A stretch of DNA of 40,100 nucleotides. It comes from Mitosporidium daphniae (Eukaryota; Microsporidia). Under the pieces are notes generated by a model. It saw only the letters and a program-made list of their open reading frames with translations, had not been told where the DNA came from and ran no database searches. Positions 8,188 through 17,108 of this stretch are shown in pieces. Both the position numbers and the translations under genes were made by a program. The first letter of the stretch is position 1, and every line of letters starts with the position of its first letter. The stretch covers positions 1-40,100 of the forward strand of contig NW_013546445.1 in the NCBI RefSeq assembly GCF_000760515.2. The letters are read 5' to 3'.

Positions 8188-9117
8188 TTAATTAAAACTT
8201 GTGTCGTCGTCGATAATGTCACTTGACACCGTAGTCGTTTGAGCTGCTCTTGATTTCCTCTTTTTGCACAGGGTAGCCAACTGACATTCCTTGACATCCT
8301 TGATAGAGGACGAAACAGAAGAAAAGCTCGGGAGATTGGCAGCTGGGTATATTGAAGCTGTTGGTTTGGGGCAAGTCGAAGGGGGTAGGGGACATCCCAC
8401 TTCCTCATCAACCACAAACGTTGTCCAAGCAAAGGTTTGAACGTTGGTTTTGGTTTGCGTCAACGGAACATAATCTGTACGAACAACACTAAACGTGGTT
8501 GGGACAGCCAGTGTGGCAACCTCATAAACAACAGAAACTCTTTCAATCGGTGCAATGTGGTTGGCCTTTGTAATGATCTTTCCCGTCTGCCCACGACGCA
8601 GAAATACCTTTCCCTTGGTACAGCAAGTTGTTTGCACTGGTTCCGGGACCACAGAGACACAAGCACATGATTTTTGCACGATTTTCTGGGGTATAGCTGG
8701 CGCTTCACAGGCCACCGAAGGCGAAGGCTCAACAGCAGGGGGCGGGGCCACGGAAACGCATTGTTGAGTTGGGGTTTCTGACTGAACTTTATTTGGTTCC
8801 AAAGAGCAATTAGAAGGTTGCGTAGGTAGTGGAATACGCGAAACCATTGTGAGAAGCCTTAATGGCTGTTGCGGTCGTTGTTGCGGCTCAAAACACCGTT
8901 TATCTTCTTTGATGGGTTCTTCCGCTTTCTTTGGAGCGATTGAATTTTCACATTCACAAACCGACGGGGCCTTGTTTGAAAGCACAGGTGATATAAGGGG
9001 GCATCCGCTAGAGGAATCAACCGACAACGTAGCATCGTAAACACTCGCCGATTTACATGCTACAAGAAGCGAAAAAAATATAAGAAAAGATAGATACATG
9101 TTTATGCAGATGCACAT
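8188..9117 (-). CDS. orphan secreted Pro/Ser/Cys-rich protein, 309 aa
   Basis: Not recognised. After a short lead the stretch MYLSFLIFFSLLVACKSAS is a signal peptide; ATG at residue 1 or 7 could start it. The mature protein contains many cysteines (pairs such as CECEN, KSCACVS, TTCCTK), proline-rich spacers (VAPPPAVEPSPS) and a basic part (GKVFLRRGQTGKIITK). It has a Val/Thr-rich segment with FSVVRTDYVPLTQT that faintly recalls YSVVSTVTVTQ of the secreted protein at 2986-4101. It ends in a basic KKRKSR and an acidic DIIDDD tail. No membrane helix follows the signal. The family is probably lineage-specific. Confidence 0.65.
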   Translation of the reverse strand: MCICINMYLSFLIFFSLLVACKSASVYDATLSVDSSSGCPLISPVLSNKAPSVCECENSIAPKKAEEPIKEDKRCFEPQQRPQQPLRLLTMVSRIPLPTQPSNCSLEPNKVQSETPTQQCVSVAPPPAVEPSPSVACEAPAIPQKIVQKSCACVSVVPEPVQTTCCTKGKVFLRRGQTGKIITKANHIAPIERVSVVYEVATLAVPTTFSVVRTDYVPLTQTKTNVQTFAWTTFVVDEEVGCPLPPSTCPKPTASIYPAANLPSFSSVSSSIKDVKECQLATLCKKRKSRAAQTTTVSSDIIDDDTSFN

Positions 9118-9163
9118 GGCTGTGAGTTATTCCATCATAAGTATGGATTGTTGAGGTGGCGTT

Positions 9164-9463
9164 TCAAGCGAGTTTCCAGTAGAAACATTTGAGTGCCTGA
9201 AAAAATGTCCAATTGAAATGCGAGTGTCCAAATTTTAATTGCATTTCGGCGTTACACTTTAAAAGATCATAACATGACACGGCCTTCACAAAAAACCACC
9301 ACCATTCGTGATTTGGCATCAGCCAATTGGAACAAAATTTAATGTTTAGCAAGCAATTTCCGGAATTGGGTTGATATTGATATTTGGCATAACTTTTACA
9401 AACTTCACGCACCAAGCTCGAGGCATCGAAGATTCCATCTGAAATGCGATTTTCATGCAGCAC
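9164..9463 (-). CDS. doubtful 99-residue reading frame in the only gene-poor gap
   Basis: The 9118-9443 gap (326 bp) is the longest stretch here without a firm gene. It holds this minus-strand frame, which overlaps the first 20 bases of BCKDHA antisense. The translation is rich in Cys, Trp and Phe (for example NHEWWWFFVK and KFGHSHFNWTFF), has no signal peptide and matches nothing I recognise. It may be a chance frame, or part of a small spliced gene. Nothing else was seen in the gap. Confidence 0.2.
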   Translation of the reverse strand: MLHENRISDGIFDASSLVREVCKSYAKYQYQPNSGNCLLNIKFCSNWLMPNHEWWWFFVKAVSCYDLLKCNAEMQLKFGHSHFNWTFFQALKCFYWKLA

Positions 9464-10819
9464 ACGACAGTTTACAAGAAAATATGGACAGTTTACAAGA
9501 AACTATGGACAATTTGAAAGAAACTATGGACAATTTGAAAGAAACTATGGACAATTTGCTAAATTTCCTCACGACAAAATTCCCTACACCAATCGCCTTA
9601 AACCAACATTTGACCCTTCAGATCCCGAATACAAAGTAGTTCCTGCCTATCGGGTATTGCCTCTCGAAACGATTCCACACTATATATCCAAAAACGTTGC
9701 GCGTCAAATACTTGTCACAATGATAAAAAATAGGGTTTTAGATTCTATTTTGTACAACTTACAGAGGCAAGGAAAAATCGCGTTTTACATGACCTCTCTT
9801 GGCGAAGAGGCTGCCATTGTTGCGTCGACCGCTGCTTTAGCAGATGAGGACGTAATTTTCACGCAATATAGGGAGCAGGCATCTTTTTTGTACAGGGGAT
9901 TTTCTCTTCAAAACCTTGCTGATCAGCTATTTTCAAACGAAGCAGATTCGGGAAAAGGCCGACAAATGCCTCTTCACTATGGATCGATAACACACAATAT
10001 CCATACGGTTTCCTCCGTGCTTGCCACCCAACTTCCTCATGCTGTTGGATCGGCATATTCGCTGAAAATGAACGGAACAAGTAATTGTGAATTTTATATC
10101 GGCAAGAAACAATATCAGCCTGCTATTTTGGCGAAGCAAGCGCAAGCGAAGGGGATTTCCATTCTGCACTGAATTTCGCCGCAACGCTTCAGTGTCCAGT
10201 TTTGTTTTTTTGGTATCGCCAATGGCATTAATTAGTAGCAGAAATAACGGATATGCTATCTCGACGCCTCTTTGTGACCAATATAGGGGCGATGGGATTG
10301 TCTCAAGAGGAATTGGATATGGCATTAAAAGCTTTAGAGTTGATGGGACCGACGCCTTGGCCGTTTTCCATGTATGCTCGGAAGCAAGAACATATGCAAT
10401 CGAAACATCTTTACCCGTTTTAATAGAGCTCATCACATATCGGTAGGCAGGCAAGCTATCTAATGACACTAATTGCAAGAGTTGGGCACCACTCTACTTC
10501 TGACGACTTTACGCTATATAGATCAAAAGAAGAGGTTAAAGATTGGGAGCAAGAAGATACTGACCCTATTCTCAAGTTTAGCAAATGGTATGATCTAGCT
10601 TTTGAGCATCTTGACACGGAGGCTCTAAAAAAAGACACAAAAAAAGAATTATTGCACTGCTTAAAACTAGCAGAGTCAAAGAAAAAACCAAACATCGATG
10701 CATTATTCTGTGACGTTTATGACAATCTCACACCTAATTTAGAATTGCAAAAAAAAGAGCTGAAAAGGTTCTTGATAGAATATCCGCAAGCCATCGATAC
10801 TTCTTGCTTTTCAAAATAG
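9444..10819 (+). CDS. BCKDHA: branched-chain 2-oxoacid dehydrogenase E1 alpha subunit, mitochondrial
   Basis: Four exons: 9444-10080, 10107-10212, 10239-10442 and 10480-10819; introns of 26, 26 and 37 nt; 428 residues. E1-alpha decarboxylates the 2-oxo acids of Leu, Ile and Val using thiamine diphosphate (TPP). Landmarks in order: [35 protein letters not shown], then across intron 1 [19 protein letters not shown] (TPP motif beginning GE-x-x-x-x-EGD), RNNGYAIST across intron 2, [21 protein letters not shown], and VGHHSTSDD with YRSKEEV across intron 3 (the regulatory phosphorylation loop of the mammalian enzyme). The N-terminus is basic, serine- and aromatic-rich as a presequence, but much of it is four tandem copies of a heptad. 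No E1-beta, E2 or kinase gene is in the window. Confidence 0.95.
9468..9551 (+). repeat. four 21-bp in-frame tandem repeats in the BCKDHA presequence
   Basis: Four units of 21 bp encode [21 protein letters not shown] and QFERNYG; a degenerate fifth begins QFAKF. Units 3 and 4 are identical in sequence, which implies recent duplication. Each unit keeps basic plus aromatic residues but units 3-4 gain a glutamate. Confidence 0.9.
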
Positions 10820-10983
10820 CTAGATTTAGTGTCTTGGCCATCACTTCTACATTCTCGCAGCAAATAAAATGGCATTCAAATATTAATCAACTTGCCAAAA
10901 AAGAGTTCAAGTTCAAATTTAGCATTCCGGTCGTGATAACTTTACTATATGTTTGTATATTAACTATTAGAACTTTTCTAGCT

Positions 10984-11055
10984 ACGGCCTTGGCGCAATG
11001 GAAGCGCATTGGAATCCGGATCCAAAGGCTGCGGGTTCAAGTCCCGTGGGTCGTG
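10984..11055 (+). tRNA. tRNA-Arg (CCG)
   Basis: A full cloverleaf without intron. The acceptor stem ACGGCCT pairs with GGGTCGT, the D stem is GCGC/GCGC, the anticodon stem TTGGA/TCCAA encloses loop ATCCGGA (U33, anticodon CCG), and the T arm is GCGGG-TTCAAGT-CCCGT. Position 11055 (G) is the discriminator. The gene sits between BCKDHA and the uS3m gene. Confidence 0.93.
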
Positions 11056-11058
11056 GAG

Positions 11059-11065
11059 TTTTTTT
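11059..11065 (+). terminator. RNA polymerase III terminator of tRNA-Arg
   Basis: A run of seven T begins four bases after the discriminator base, as expected for Pol III termination. Confidence 0.8.
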
Positions 11066-11085
11066 ATACAATTAGCCACCATTTA

Positions 11086-12228
11086 ATGCGATTACCTCTT
11101 TCGAGTAAAAAAACGTCTCTGCTCCGTGAAAGACTTTCAAGAAATGTTCAGTTTCAATATCAAAATGAGATCATGGGCTTGGTAGCCTCCAGAATAGCAG
11201 GCTCTAACCTCCACTTCCATCCAAAAAGCGTAATCAATCCAATTTCTTCTGCAACCCTATTTTGCTCGATGATAAAAAATTACGCCATTAGAAACAATCA
11301 CTTTTCAAACAATCACATGAAACGGATAGAGGGAATATTGCACCCAAAGAATAAGATCTGGAATACAAATCACTGGCCCGAACCACGAAGGACAGCCGTC
11401 TTTGACACACTTGAAGAAATCAGGACTCGTCTAAAGCTGGATCTTGTCAAAAGAAACTATCTTAAAAAGACATTAAATTTATTTCCATCCTCCGATAGCT
11501 TGCAAGCGCTTTATCGGAGCGCAGATTTTCATTCACGAACGCAATATTCGAAGCAGATGAGTTTGTTGAATATCCTTCAAGCAATGCAGTTTAAAACGGA
11601 TGTCGTCTGCTCGTCTATTTTCCCTCGAACAGCCTCAAGTGCAGATCTATTAAGGGAAAACGCGTCCTCAAGCGCCAGCTCATCCTTCCTGAATGATACA
11701 ATCCAGCGTTCAAACGCACAGGTCTCGCATCTGTGCAATGGCTTGATGTCCGGAGAATTTGGCGATGAAAGCACCAATGCCGGCAATTCGGGATCAGGCC
11801 GCTCTTTGCTAGGTGTCTCCGTAAAGCTAAAGGGAGTGAGAATTGGCGGTGCACTTTCAAGCACATTTCAAAAATCCGTTGGACGGACTTCGATAAACTC
11901 TGTGTTTGGCAGAAAAGGCAAAGGCGGGCTGGTCTTTGAAAAGGCCTCTTGCCAAATAAGGACGAATCAGGGGATTGTTGGGTTGAAATTAACGGTTGTA
12001 TACGCCAAGCAAAGCGATTTGCTGTCCCCAAAATACGAACTTCCCTCTTTTTTGAAGCCCATGGATTCATTACTGCACAGAAATACCGCAAAAAACACTC
12101 CCGTATTTGGCTTTGAAATCGCAAATATAAATGCCGGTCAGACAAACGCTAAAAAGATCGCAATGGACCATGAGCTAAGCGCCGTTCTGTCCTCCTATGT
12201 AAAACCATCCTCTGGCCAAGTTGAATAA
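11086..12228 (+). CDS. mitochondrial small ribosomal subunit protein uS3m, nuclear-encoded
   Basis: 380 residues, one exon. The frame is open further upstream, but that part contains the tRNA-Arg gene, so I start at the first ATG after it. Residues about 240-310 read GVSVKLKGVRIGGALSSTF, then GRTSINSVFGRKGKGG, and TNQGIVGLKLTVVYAK. This aligns along its length with the C-terminal domain of bacterial S3 (G-V-x-V-x-x-x-G-R-x-x-G-A, G-x-x-x-L, T-x-x-G-x-x-G-x-K-V-x-I). The N-terminal 230 residues are basic and poorly conserved, as in other mitochondrial uS3 proteins. In many fungi this gene is in mtDNA. The N-terminus MRLPLSSKKTSLLRERLSR is basic and hydroxylated with no acid, fitting an import signal. 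Confidence 0.68.
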   Translation: MRLPLSSKKTSLLRERLSRNVQFQYQNEIMGLVASRIAGSNLHFHPKSVINPISSATLFCSMIKNYAIRNNHFSNNHMKRIEGILHPKNKIWNTNHWPEPRRTAVFDTLEEIRTRLKLDLVKRNYLKKTLNLFPSSDSLQALYRSADFHSRTQYSKQMSLLNILQAMQFKTDVVCSSIFPRTASSADLLRENASSSASSSFLNDTIQRSNAQVSHLCNGLMSGEFGDESTNAGNSGSGRSLLGVSVKLKGVRIGGALSSTFQKSVGRTSINSVFGRKGKGGLVFEKASCQIRTNQGIVGLKLTVVYAKQSDLLSPKYELPSFLKPMDSLLHRNTAKNTPVFGFEIANINAGQTNAKKIAMDHELSAVLSSYVKPSSGQVE

Positions 12229-12256
12229 TTTTAATTTATAAATTTTCAATTCTGTC

Positions 12257-12998
12257 ATGGCTACAAATAGGAATGGGATGTTGCTTCGTACAAATAGATT
12301 CATGAATGGACTTTCATGGACGAATAGGTATTTCTCTACATCCACATCTGGATGTTCAGCCGAACCTGCAGCTAGCGCTCTTCCCTCAAAGCCGCTTGAT
12401 ATGTATATGCTACGCATTCCGTCATTTGCAACCCCCTTTGAAGCAGTCTATTCCAACATTTGTGCAATGAAACATCGATTATCCCTATGGACGAATCTCA
12501 GAATGCGCAGGCAGTTAGAAATCGACTCGAGTGAGCTTTATTCCATTGGAAGCAATGAGATGAAATGGCAGCGAGCACAAGAGGCGCAGCTATGTTTTCA
12601 GCGCCACATTGCTGTCGTACAAGGGGTCCCTAATGCAGCTCTTGGGGTCAACAGAGTGGTAACTCTCTCCTTCAATCCAGATAACTTATTTCCTGAAAAT
12701 CGGAATGCTGTCCACGCTGTCCGGCTGCTTTGTGGTCATAGATACAGCCCGTTTACAAATATGGTAACCATCAAGGCAGATCGATTTCCGTTTCAGGAGC
12801 AAAATAGAAAATTCTTGAGAGACACGATTTATAGACTAAAGGAGGCGGCCATGGTATTTTTATCGTCTTGCTAACGAATAGAAACATGCAGAAGAGTATA
12901 AAGACATACCACTAAAGGAGAATGTCCAGAAAAAAGTGACCCAATTCTCCTTCCCTGATGCCTTAGCCAAAGAGCTAGAGAGAAAAAATAATAAATAA
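12257..12998 (+). CDS. RSM24: mitochondrial small ribosomal subunit protein mS35 (Rsm24-like)
   Basis: Two exons, 12257-12853 and 12882-12998, with a 28-nt intron containing the branch-like TGCTAACG; 237 residues. The core matches the MRPS28/mS35 domain: RVVTLSFNPDNLF, then VHAVRLLCGHRYSPFTNMV, IKADRFPFQEQNRKFL and DTIYRLKEAA. Splicing adds KHAEEYKDIPLKENVQKK, which corresponds to the family's C-terminal helix and a D-x-P-L motif; without splicing the protein would stop early. The N-terminus has arginines, Ser and Thr with FSTSTS, typical of a mitochondrial presequence. The final codons AAT AAA TAA also spell a poly(A) signal. Its stop is only 3 bp from the convergent stop of the next gene. 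Confidence 0.82.
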
Positions 12999-13001
12999 GG
13001 T

Positions 13002-13789
13002 TCATTTGAGCAGCATGGAGCGGCAAAAAGCCACCCTTAAATTCAAGTCTGAGATTGGTGCTCTGTTCTCAATATGAAATCCAAAAAGAAAAACCGATCC
13101 TTGGCCATATGTTGAAGAGACAACAGCAGGCAGCATCTCGCCAGCCATGTCGTACCAAGCGTGTATATGGCAGGGGAAACGAATATCCTGGAAATGAGGC
13201 CCACCATTATAATGGGCTAAGAATCCCAAATCCGACCAAATGCTAACAGTATCCGTGCAATAAAGAGACGGCATTTCATGATCCAACCTAATTGCGGTAG
13301 GAACCTTTACTTGCTGTTCGGAGCGCTCTGCCGATATTTCATCACCAACCATAGGATAATTGTAATGAAATGTGCCTGGAAACAGAGATCCAACAGCGAC
13401 ACATGGTACCAAATTCCATCTTGGACCGATAACTTCGTATGGGCTATTTCCCTCTTCAAAACGAATAAAAGATGAGGCCACATATGCGCCTGCGCATATC
13501 CCAATATAAATTCCACCAGTCGTAAGATATTTTTTGAGGTTATCAAGATTTCGACCGCTAAAATCCTGCACGAATGGTTGATCGCGTCCTCCAGGTATAA
13601 TAAAGAAAGACGTTGACGATGAGTTGTACCAGTGTTCATTAGAATTCATCTCCGCAGTGGTAAGAGGCATAATTAGATAATCGACTTTGGGATGGAGCAG
13701 TTTCAGCACGAGCCCAAAAAAATCACAAATCTCAGAAAATGAGTTAACACATGTTCCACGACCTTGGTATACATATACAAGTTTCGATT
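13002..13789 (-). CDS. free-standing biotin-protein-ligase N-terminal (BPL_N) domain protein
   Basis: About 260 residues. The sequence LVYVYQGRGTCVNSF, then FFIIPGGRDQPFVQDFSG, and GGIYIGICAGAYVASSFIRF with FEEGNSPYEVIG matches the N-terminal domain of fungal biotin-protein ligase (BPL_N, class I amidotransferase-like fold). The nucleophile-elbow cysteine is present in GICAGAY. Later blocks YNGGPHF and YGQGSVFLFGFHIE are also conserved. No biotin-ligase catalytic domain follows; the frame ends at 13002. The 5' end is unresolved: homology begins at about 13784 but no in-frame ATG exists before a stop upstream. A splice acceptor (TCTCAG) at 13790 would fit a first exon lying antisense to ARL2. 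The true start may therefore be further right than stated. Confidence 0.75.
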
Positions 13790-13850
13790 CTGAGATAGGT
13801 TGGATTTTGGCGATGTTGGGTTGTTTGTGCGAAATTTTTTAGAAAAACCA

Positions 13851-14532
13851 ATGGCTTTTCTCACCCTTGTCCGCAAAATCAAGCTCAAGGAGCGGGAAAT
13901 GCGGTTACTCTTATTGTATGCCTCGATATTAACATCTAGGGGTCTTGATGCGTCTGGAAAGTCTACTATCCTTAACTCTCTCATTCACGAGGATCCACTT
14001 GACGTCTCGCCGACATTGGGATTCCAAATCCGCACTGTGCCATTTTTTGATGACCAGTAGGTGTTTATTTGGCTTCCCTTGCACAATAGGTATCAGGTGC
14101 ACATCTGGGACATTGGGGGCCAGGTCTCTTTGCGCCCATTCTGGCGGAATTACTATGAAATGACCGATGGACTTGTATGGGTGATCGATGGGGCAAGTTC
14201 GCCACAGCGAATTCTCGAGTCAAAAAAAATGCTGCATGAAGTCCTGGCATCATCATCCTCATTATCGGGGGCTTCATTGCTTATTTTTTTAAATAAGATG
14301 GATCTTCCCAATCCGATTTCACCTAAAGAGCTAGAAGAGGTATGGTGGATACACTACTTTCCAGTAGCTTTTGGACTTCTCTGCAATAAGGGGTCATCGA
14401 TGGCACATTCAGCCGTGCTCAGCAATACTTTCACAAAATGTACAACAGGGATTTGATTGGGTCGTCCAAGAAATAGCTTCCCGTACATTTGGAGCTCTGG
14501 TGAATTCCAAGTCTCATGAGTTACACGAATGA
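13851..14532 (+). CDS. ARL2: ARL2-type small GTPase
   Basis: Four exons: 13851-13915, 13940-14056, 14090-14339 and 14368-14532; introns 24, 33 and 28 nt; 198 residues. It begins MAFLTLVRKIKLKEREMRLL, the ARL2 N-terminal helix. G-motifs are complete after splicing: GLDASGKST (P-loop), VSPTLGF (switch I threonine), WDIGGQ (switch II), NKMDLP and CSA. WRNYYEMTDGLVWVIDGAS and GHRWHIQPCSA are also ARL2-like. The loop before WDIGGQ is two residues longer than in human ARL2. Glycine 2, used for myristoylation in ARFs, is alanine. ARL2 regulates tubulin folding with cofactors C, D and E; TBCA and a TBCC-like domain are encoded later in this window. Confidence 0.93.
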
Positions 14533-14722
14533 CAAGGTCCATGGATCCTACCAGGGAACCTTTAGACATTAGCATCGCATAGTCTTACCAAAGAAAATAA
14601 AATGCCTTCTTCTTCCGCCTTGCGTACACTTTAAAGCGCCCACTTTATAATAAATCTCTGGAGCTTTAGGGCCACCACCCCTCGAACGAAAATATTTTAT
14701 TTGAACAGCAAGTAGTCCTTAT

Positions 14723-16932
14723 CTACTTAATGGCTAGGATATGGTCGAGAAGCATATTGCTTTCTTGGATGAGGGGCACTGGATTGATCGAGATTACTGA
14801 TAGGCGCATTTTCATTTCGCCCTGGTAGGTTTCTTGCTTGGCTCGTAGCTTGAAGCGCCATGTTGAAAAGTTAGCTTTCTTGAAGACCCGATCAAAAGCA
14901 GCAAGGTCACTCTCTCGCATTTTCACAAGATCTGAGGCAGGAAGCCCAAGAAGCTGCTCTCCAGCCTCATTGAAAGCATTCTAGGATGGGAAATGAAAAG
15001 GTTACCACCCAGCTTTGTCCGGTATGATCAGCCACATGTATGGAGAGAACGTAGCGGTAATTACAAGTATCATATGTTCGTTGGCATTTTTCGCATCGGA
15101 AGAGCGACGGCCCGACCTCAATTACCTTCTTTTGGCACTGGACATTTCCTTCAGAAAGCCCTGGGCAGGCAGCATATGCCACCATGCCATCAAACTTGAT
15201 GAAAGTGATTGTAGCCACAATGTCGGTATATTCGGCCTATGATTACGGCATAATTTGATTACCTTTTCATGAAACTGTGGTTCTTCCCGCATAAACTGAG
15301 ACAGAGTCCTTCGCTCACCGATCGAGGTAGAAAAGGATGATCCGCTAGCTGCAGAAATGCTTTGAGAATTATCGTCACCCAAGCCGCTGCCCGCGCTGAG
15401 GTTGCGAATAGCTGCTGTGCGCGCAATAGAGGCGCCGACAGAATCATACCATCCGCGAAGCGTCAAGGCCTCTTCTATATCGGTCGGTTGCAACAAGATT
15501 TGCGAAGAACTAACAAGAGAAAGCGTGCGGCCAGACCAATCAGAGACCTTTGCCCCTTTTATAGCTAAAACTGGCTCTGATCGCCAATCAGACCCTTCCG
15601 CCTCTTCTGCCTGTTTTCCCCAAAGCGTGGCTCTAATAGAGGCATTTGAAGCATCAACAAGTACAAGGTCCCTTCGAGTTATTTGTTTGCCTGTTGATTT
15701 AGCAACAATAGTGGAGCATGGATGGACATCAAGAACGATTCCAATTACATCTACAATGGCGTCTTTTGGATATTCCGCGATTTTTGAAATTGGAACGATA
15801 GAGTATGTGGGTGCAGGTACAGATGCCGCCTCTGTACCTAAAAGTGGCTTGATAACTGTGTCTTTTTCAAGAGTGAGGTCGTAGGGATTAGCGTTGGCAG
15901 CAGATGCTGCTGAGGTGGATGCAGCACCAAATCCCCTCTTTGCAATCTTCACTTGTCCCTTGGAAATGGAATAGACTCGACCCACTTCAAAAAGTGGGAA
16001 GAATTGCGTCACCGCGTCATTGAAGGCAGTTGCTCTTATTTCGCCTGAAGCGTCCATGAGAGTTAGCGAAAAAACTTTTCCTTGTCCACGAGCATTTGTG
16101 AATACACGGATGTCTTGCTTTGAGATACATCTTGCTTTTATGGTCCAGCGATTATTGTAAGGCGATAAGGAAGCAATTGGAGTGTAGTCTGATGAAGCAT
16201 CCAATGAGCCATATGATACACCGTTGGGGATCAACGATGGAGCCTTAGATTTCGGAGTTAGAAGTGGTGGTATCGAACTGCTAGAAGCAGGGCTTTCCAT
16301 GGTCGAAAATGGCATGTTTGAAGAAGGTGGATCTGAGGAAACAAGGGATGCTGAGCCAAATACGTGAGATTCAGAAGCTACTGCACAAGGGCCGCCAGAA
16401 GCCGAATGGGAGGGAGAAGGCGAAAACGATGGCGATGGGAGAACCGTATTTTGCGCGCCTGAAGAGGCTGGGTTTGTCTTTCCAGCAACAAGTTCTTCAA
16501 TATTAATGGGATTTCCTATTTTTGAATTGAGGGAAACAATTTTCTCGGGCACAATGTCTAGAACGATTAAAATCTTTCTCTCTTTGACGAGAGAGCATGT
16601 AAACTTTCTCAAATAGACAAGAGAATTTAAAGAAATGCGGCCATCTTCTACAAATGGATTCAAATTTGCAGCGAGCATCCCTATGACAATTAATGGGATC
16701 ACGAACCTTGGAAGTATGCAACGCCATCTGAAAAAATCACACGATAGCGATCTTGGATGGCGCCGGAATTTGGACCGGAGGGAACCGGGCCCGACAATTT
16801 CTTTAAATGAATGATTTGTAGCACAGGGTTGACGTACGATGGATGATTCTTGTCATCCTTAAAAATTGCTTCAACCGTCCCTGGAGTAAGGGAAGCCATG
16901 GAAATGGGAATGGAAGAGCTGTTGGCCATCAT
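14723..16932 (-). CDS. RPA1: replication protein A 70-kDa subunit
   Basis: Four exons: 16932-16707, 16680-15263, 15236-15006 and 14980-14723; introns 26, 26 and 25 nt; about 710 residues. RPA70 binds single-stranded DNA in replication and repair. Order of domains: N-terminal OB fold (SLTPGTVEAIFK, YRVIFSDGVAYFQG then MLAANLNPFV), a Ser/Pro-rich linker (about residues 130-215), DBD-A (YNNRWTIKARCISK, FSLTLMDASGEIRATAFNDAV), DBD-B (KDAIVDVIGIVLDV, RRDLVLVDAS, IRATLWGKQAEE), and DBD-C with a four-cysteine zinc ribbon (YAACPGLSEGNVQCQKK then FRCEKC). Splicing in DBD-C joins GQSWV to NAFNEAGEQLLG, the conserved trimerisation-core segment. The start is the first of two adjacent ATGs, close to the tRNA-Tyr gene. 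Confidence 0.95.
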
Positions 16933-16942
16933 TATTTAAATT

Positions 16943-16947
16943 AAAAA
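16943..16947 (-). terminator. RNA polymerase III terminator of tRNA-Tyr
   Basis: Five T on the minus strand, a few bases after the tRNA 3' end and ten bases before the RPA1 start codon, so it overlaps the RPA1 promoter space. Confidence 0.6.
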
Positions 16948-16950
16948 TAA

Positions 16951-17035
16951 TCTCGAAAGCCGGATTTGAACCAGCGACCTATAGATATCAGCTTTCAACT
17001 ACAGTCTACCGCTCTACCAACTGAGCTATTTCGAG
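16951..17035 (-). tRNA. tRNA-Tyr (GTA) with a 12-nt intron
   Basis: The minus-strand cloverleaf has acceptor CTCGAAA/TTTCGAG, D stem GCTC/GAGC, anticodon stem GTAGA/TCTAT, and T arm GCTGG-TTCAAAT-CCGGC. The anticodon loop reads CTGTAG followed by the intron TTGAAAGCTGAT (16987-16998) and then A38, so the intron is at the canonical 37/38 site, as in eukaryotic tRNA-Tyr genes. This implies a working tRNA splicing endonuclease and ligase. Confidence 0.92.
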
Positions 17036-17108
17036 GTCAAAATATGCAGATAAAGACTGATTTGTATAATAACAATTATGATAAATTTTATTTTACATCA
17101 GAATTTAC

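Noticed and set aside
8859-9044. Alternative minus-strand frame with many basic residues inside the 8188-9117 secreted gene
   Set aside because: Overlaps the signal-peptide-bearing frame on the same strand and has no recognisable feature.
10087-10446. Independent gene beginning MNFISARNN
   Set aside because: Two 26-nt introns explain the frame changes; the meaningful part is BCKDHA exons 2 and 3.
10804-11085. Upstream 94-codon extension of the uS3m reading frame
   Set aside because: It overlaps the end of BCKDHA and runs through the whole tRNA-Arg gene, and lacks a presequence; the first ATG after the tRNA is a better start.
15402-15884. Plus-strand frame of 160 codons inside RPA1
   Set aside because: It lies entirely antisense to the well-conserved RPA1 DNA-binding domains and shows no family signature.
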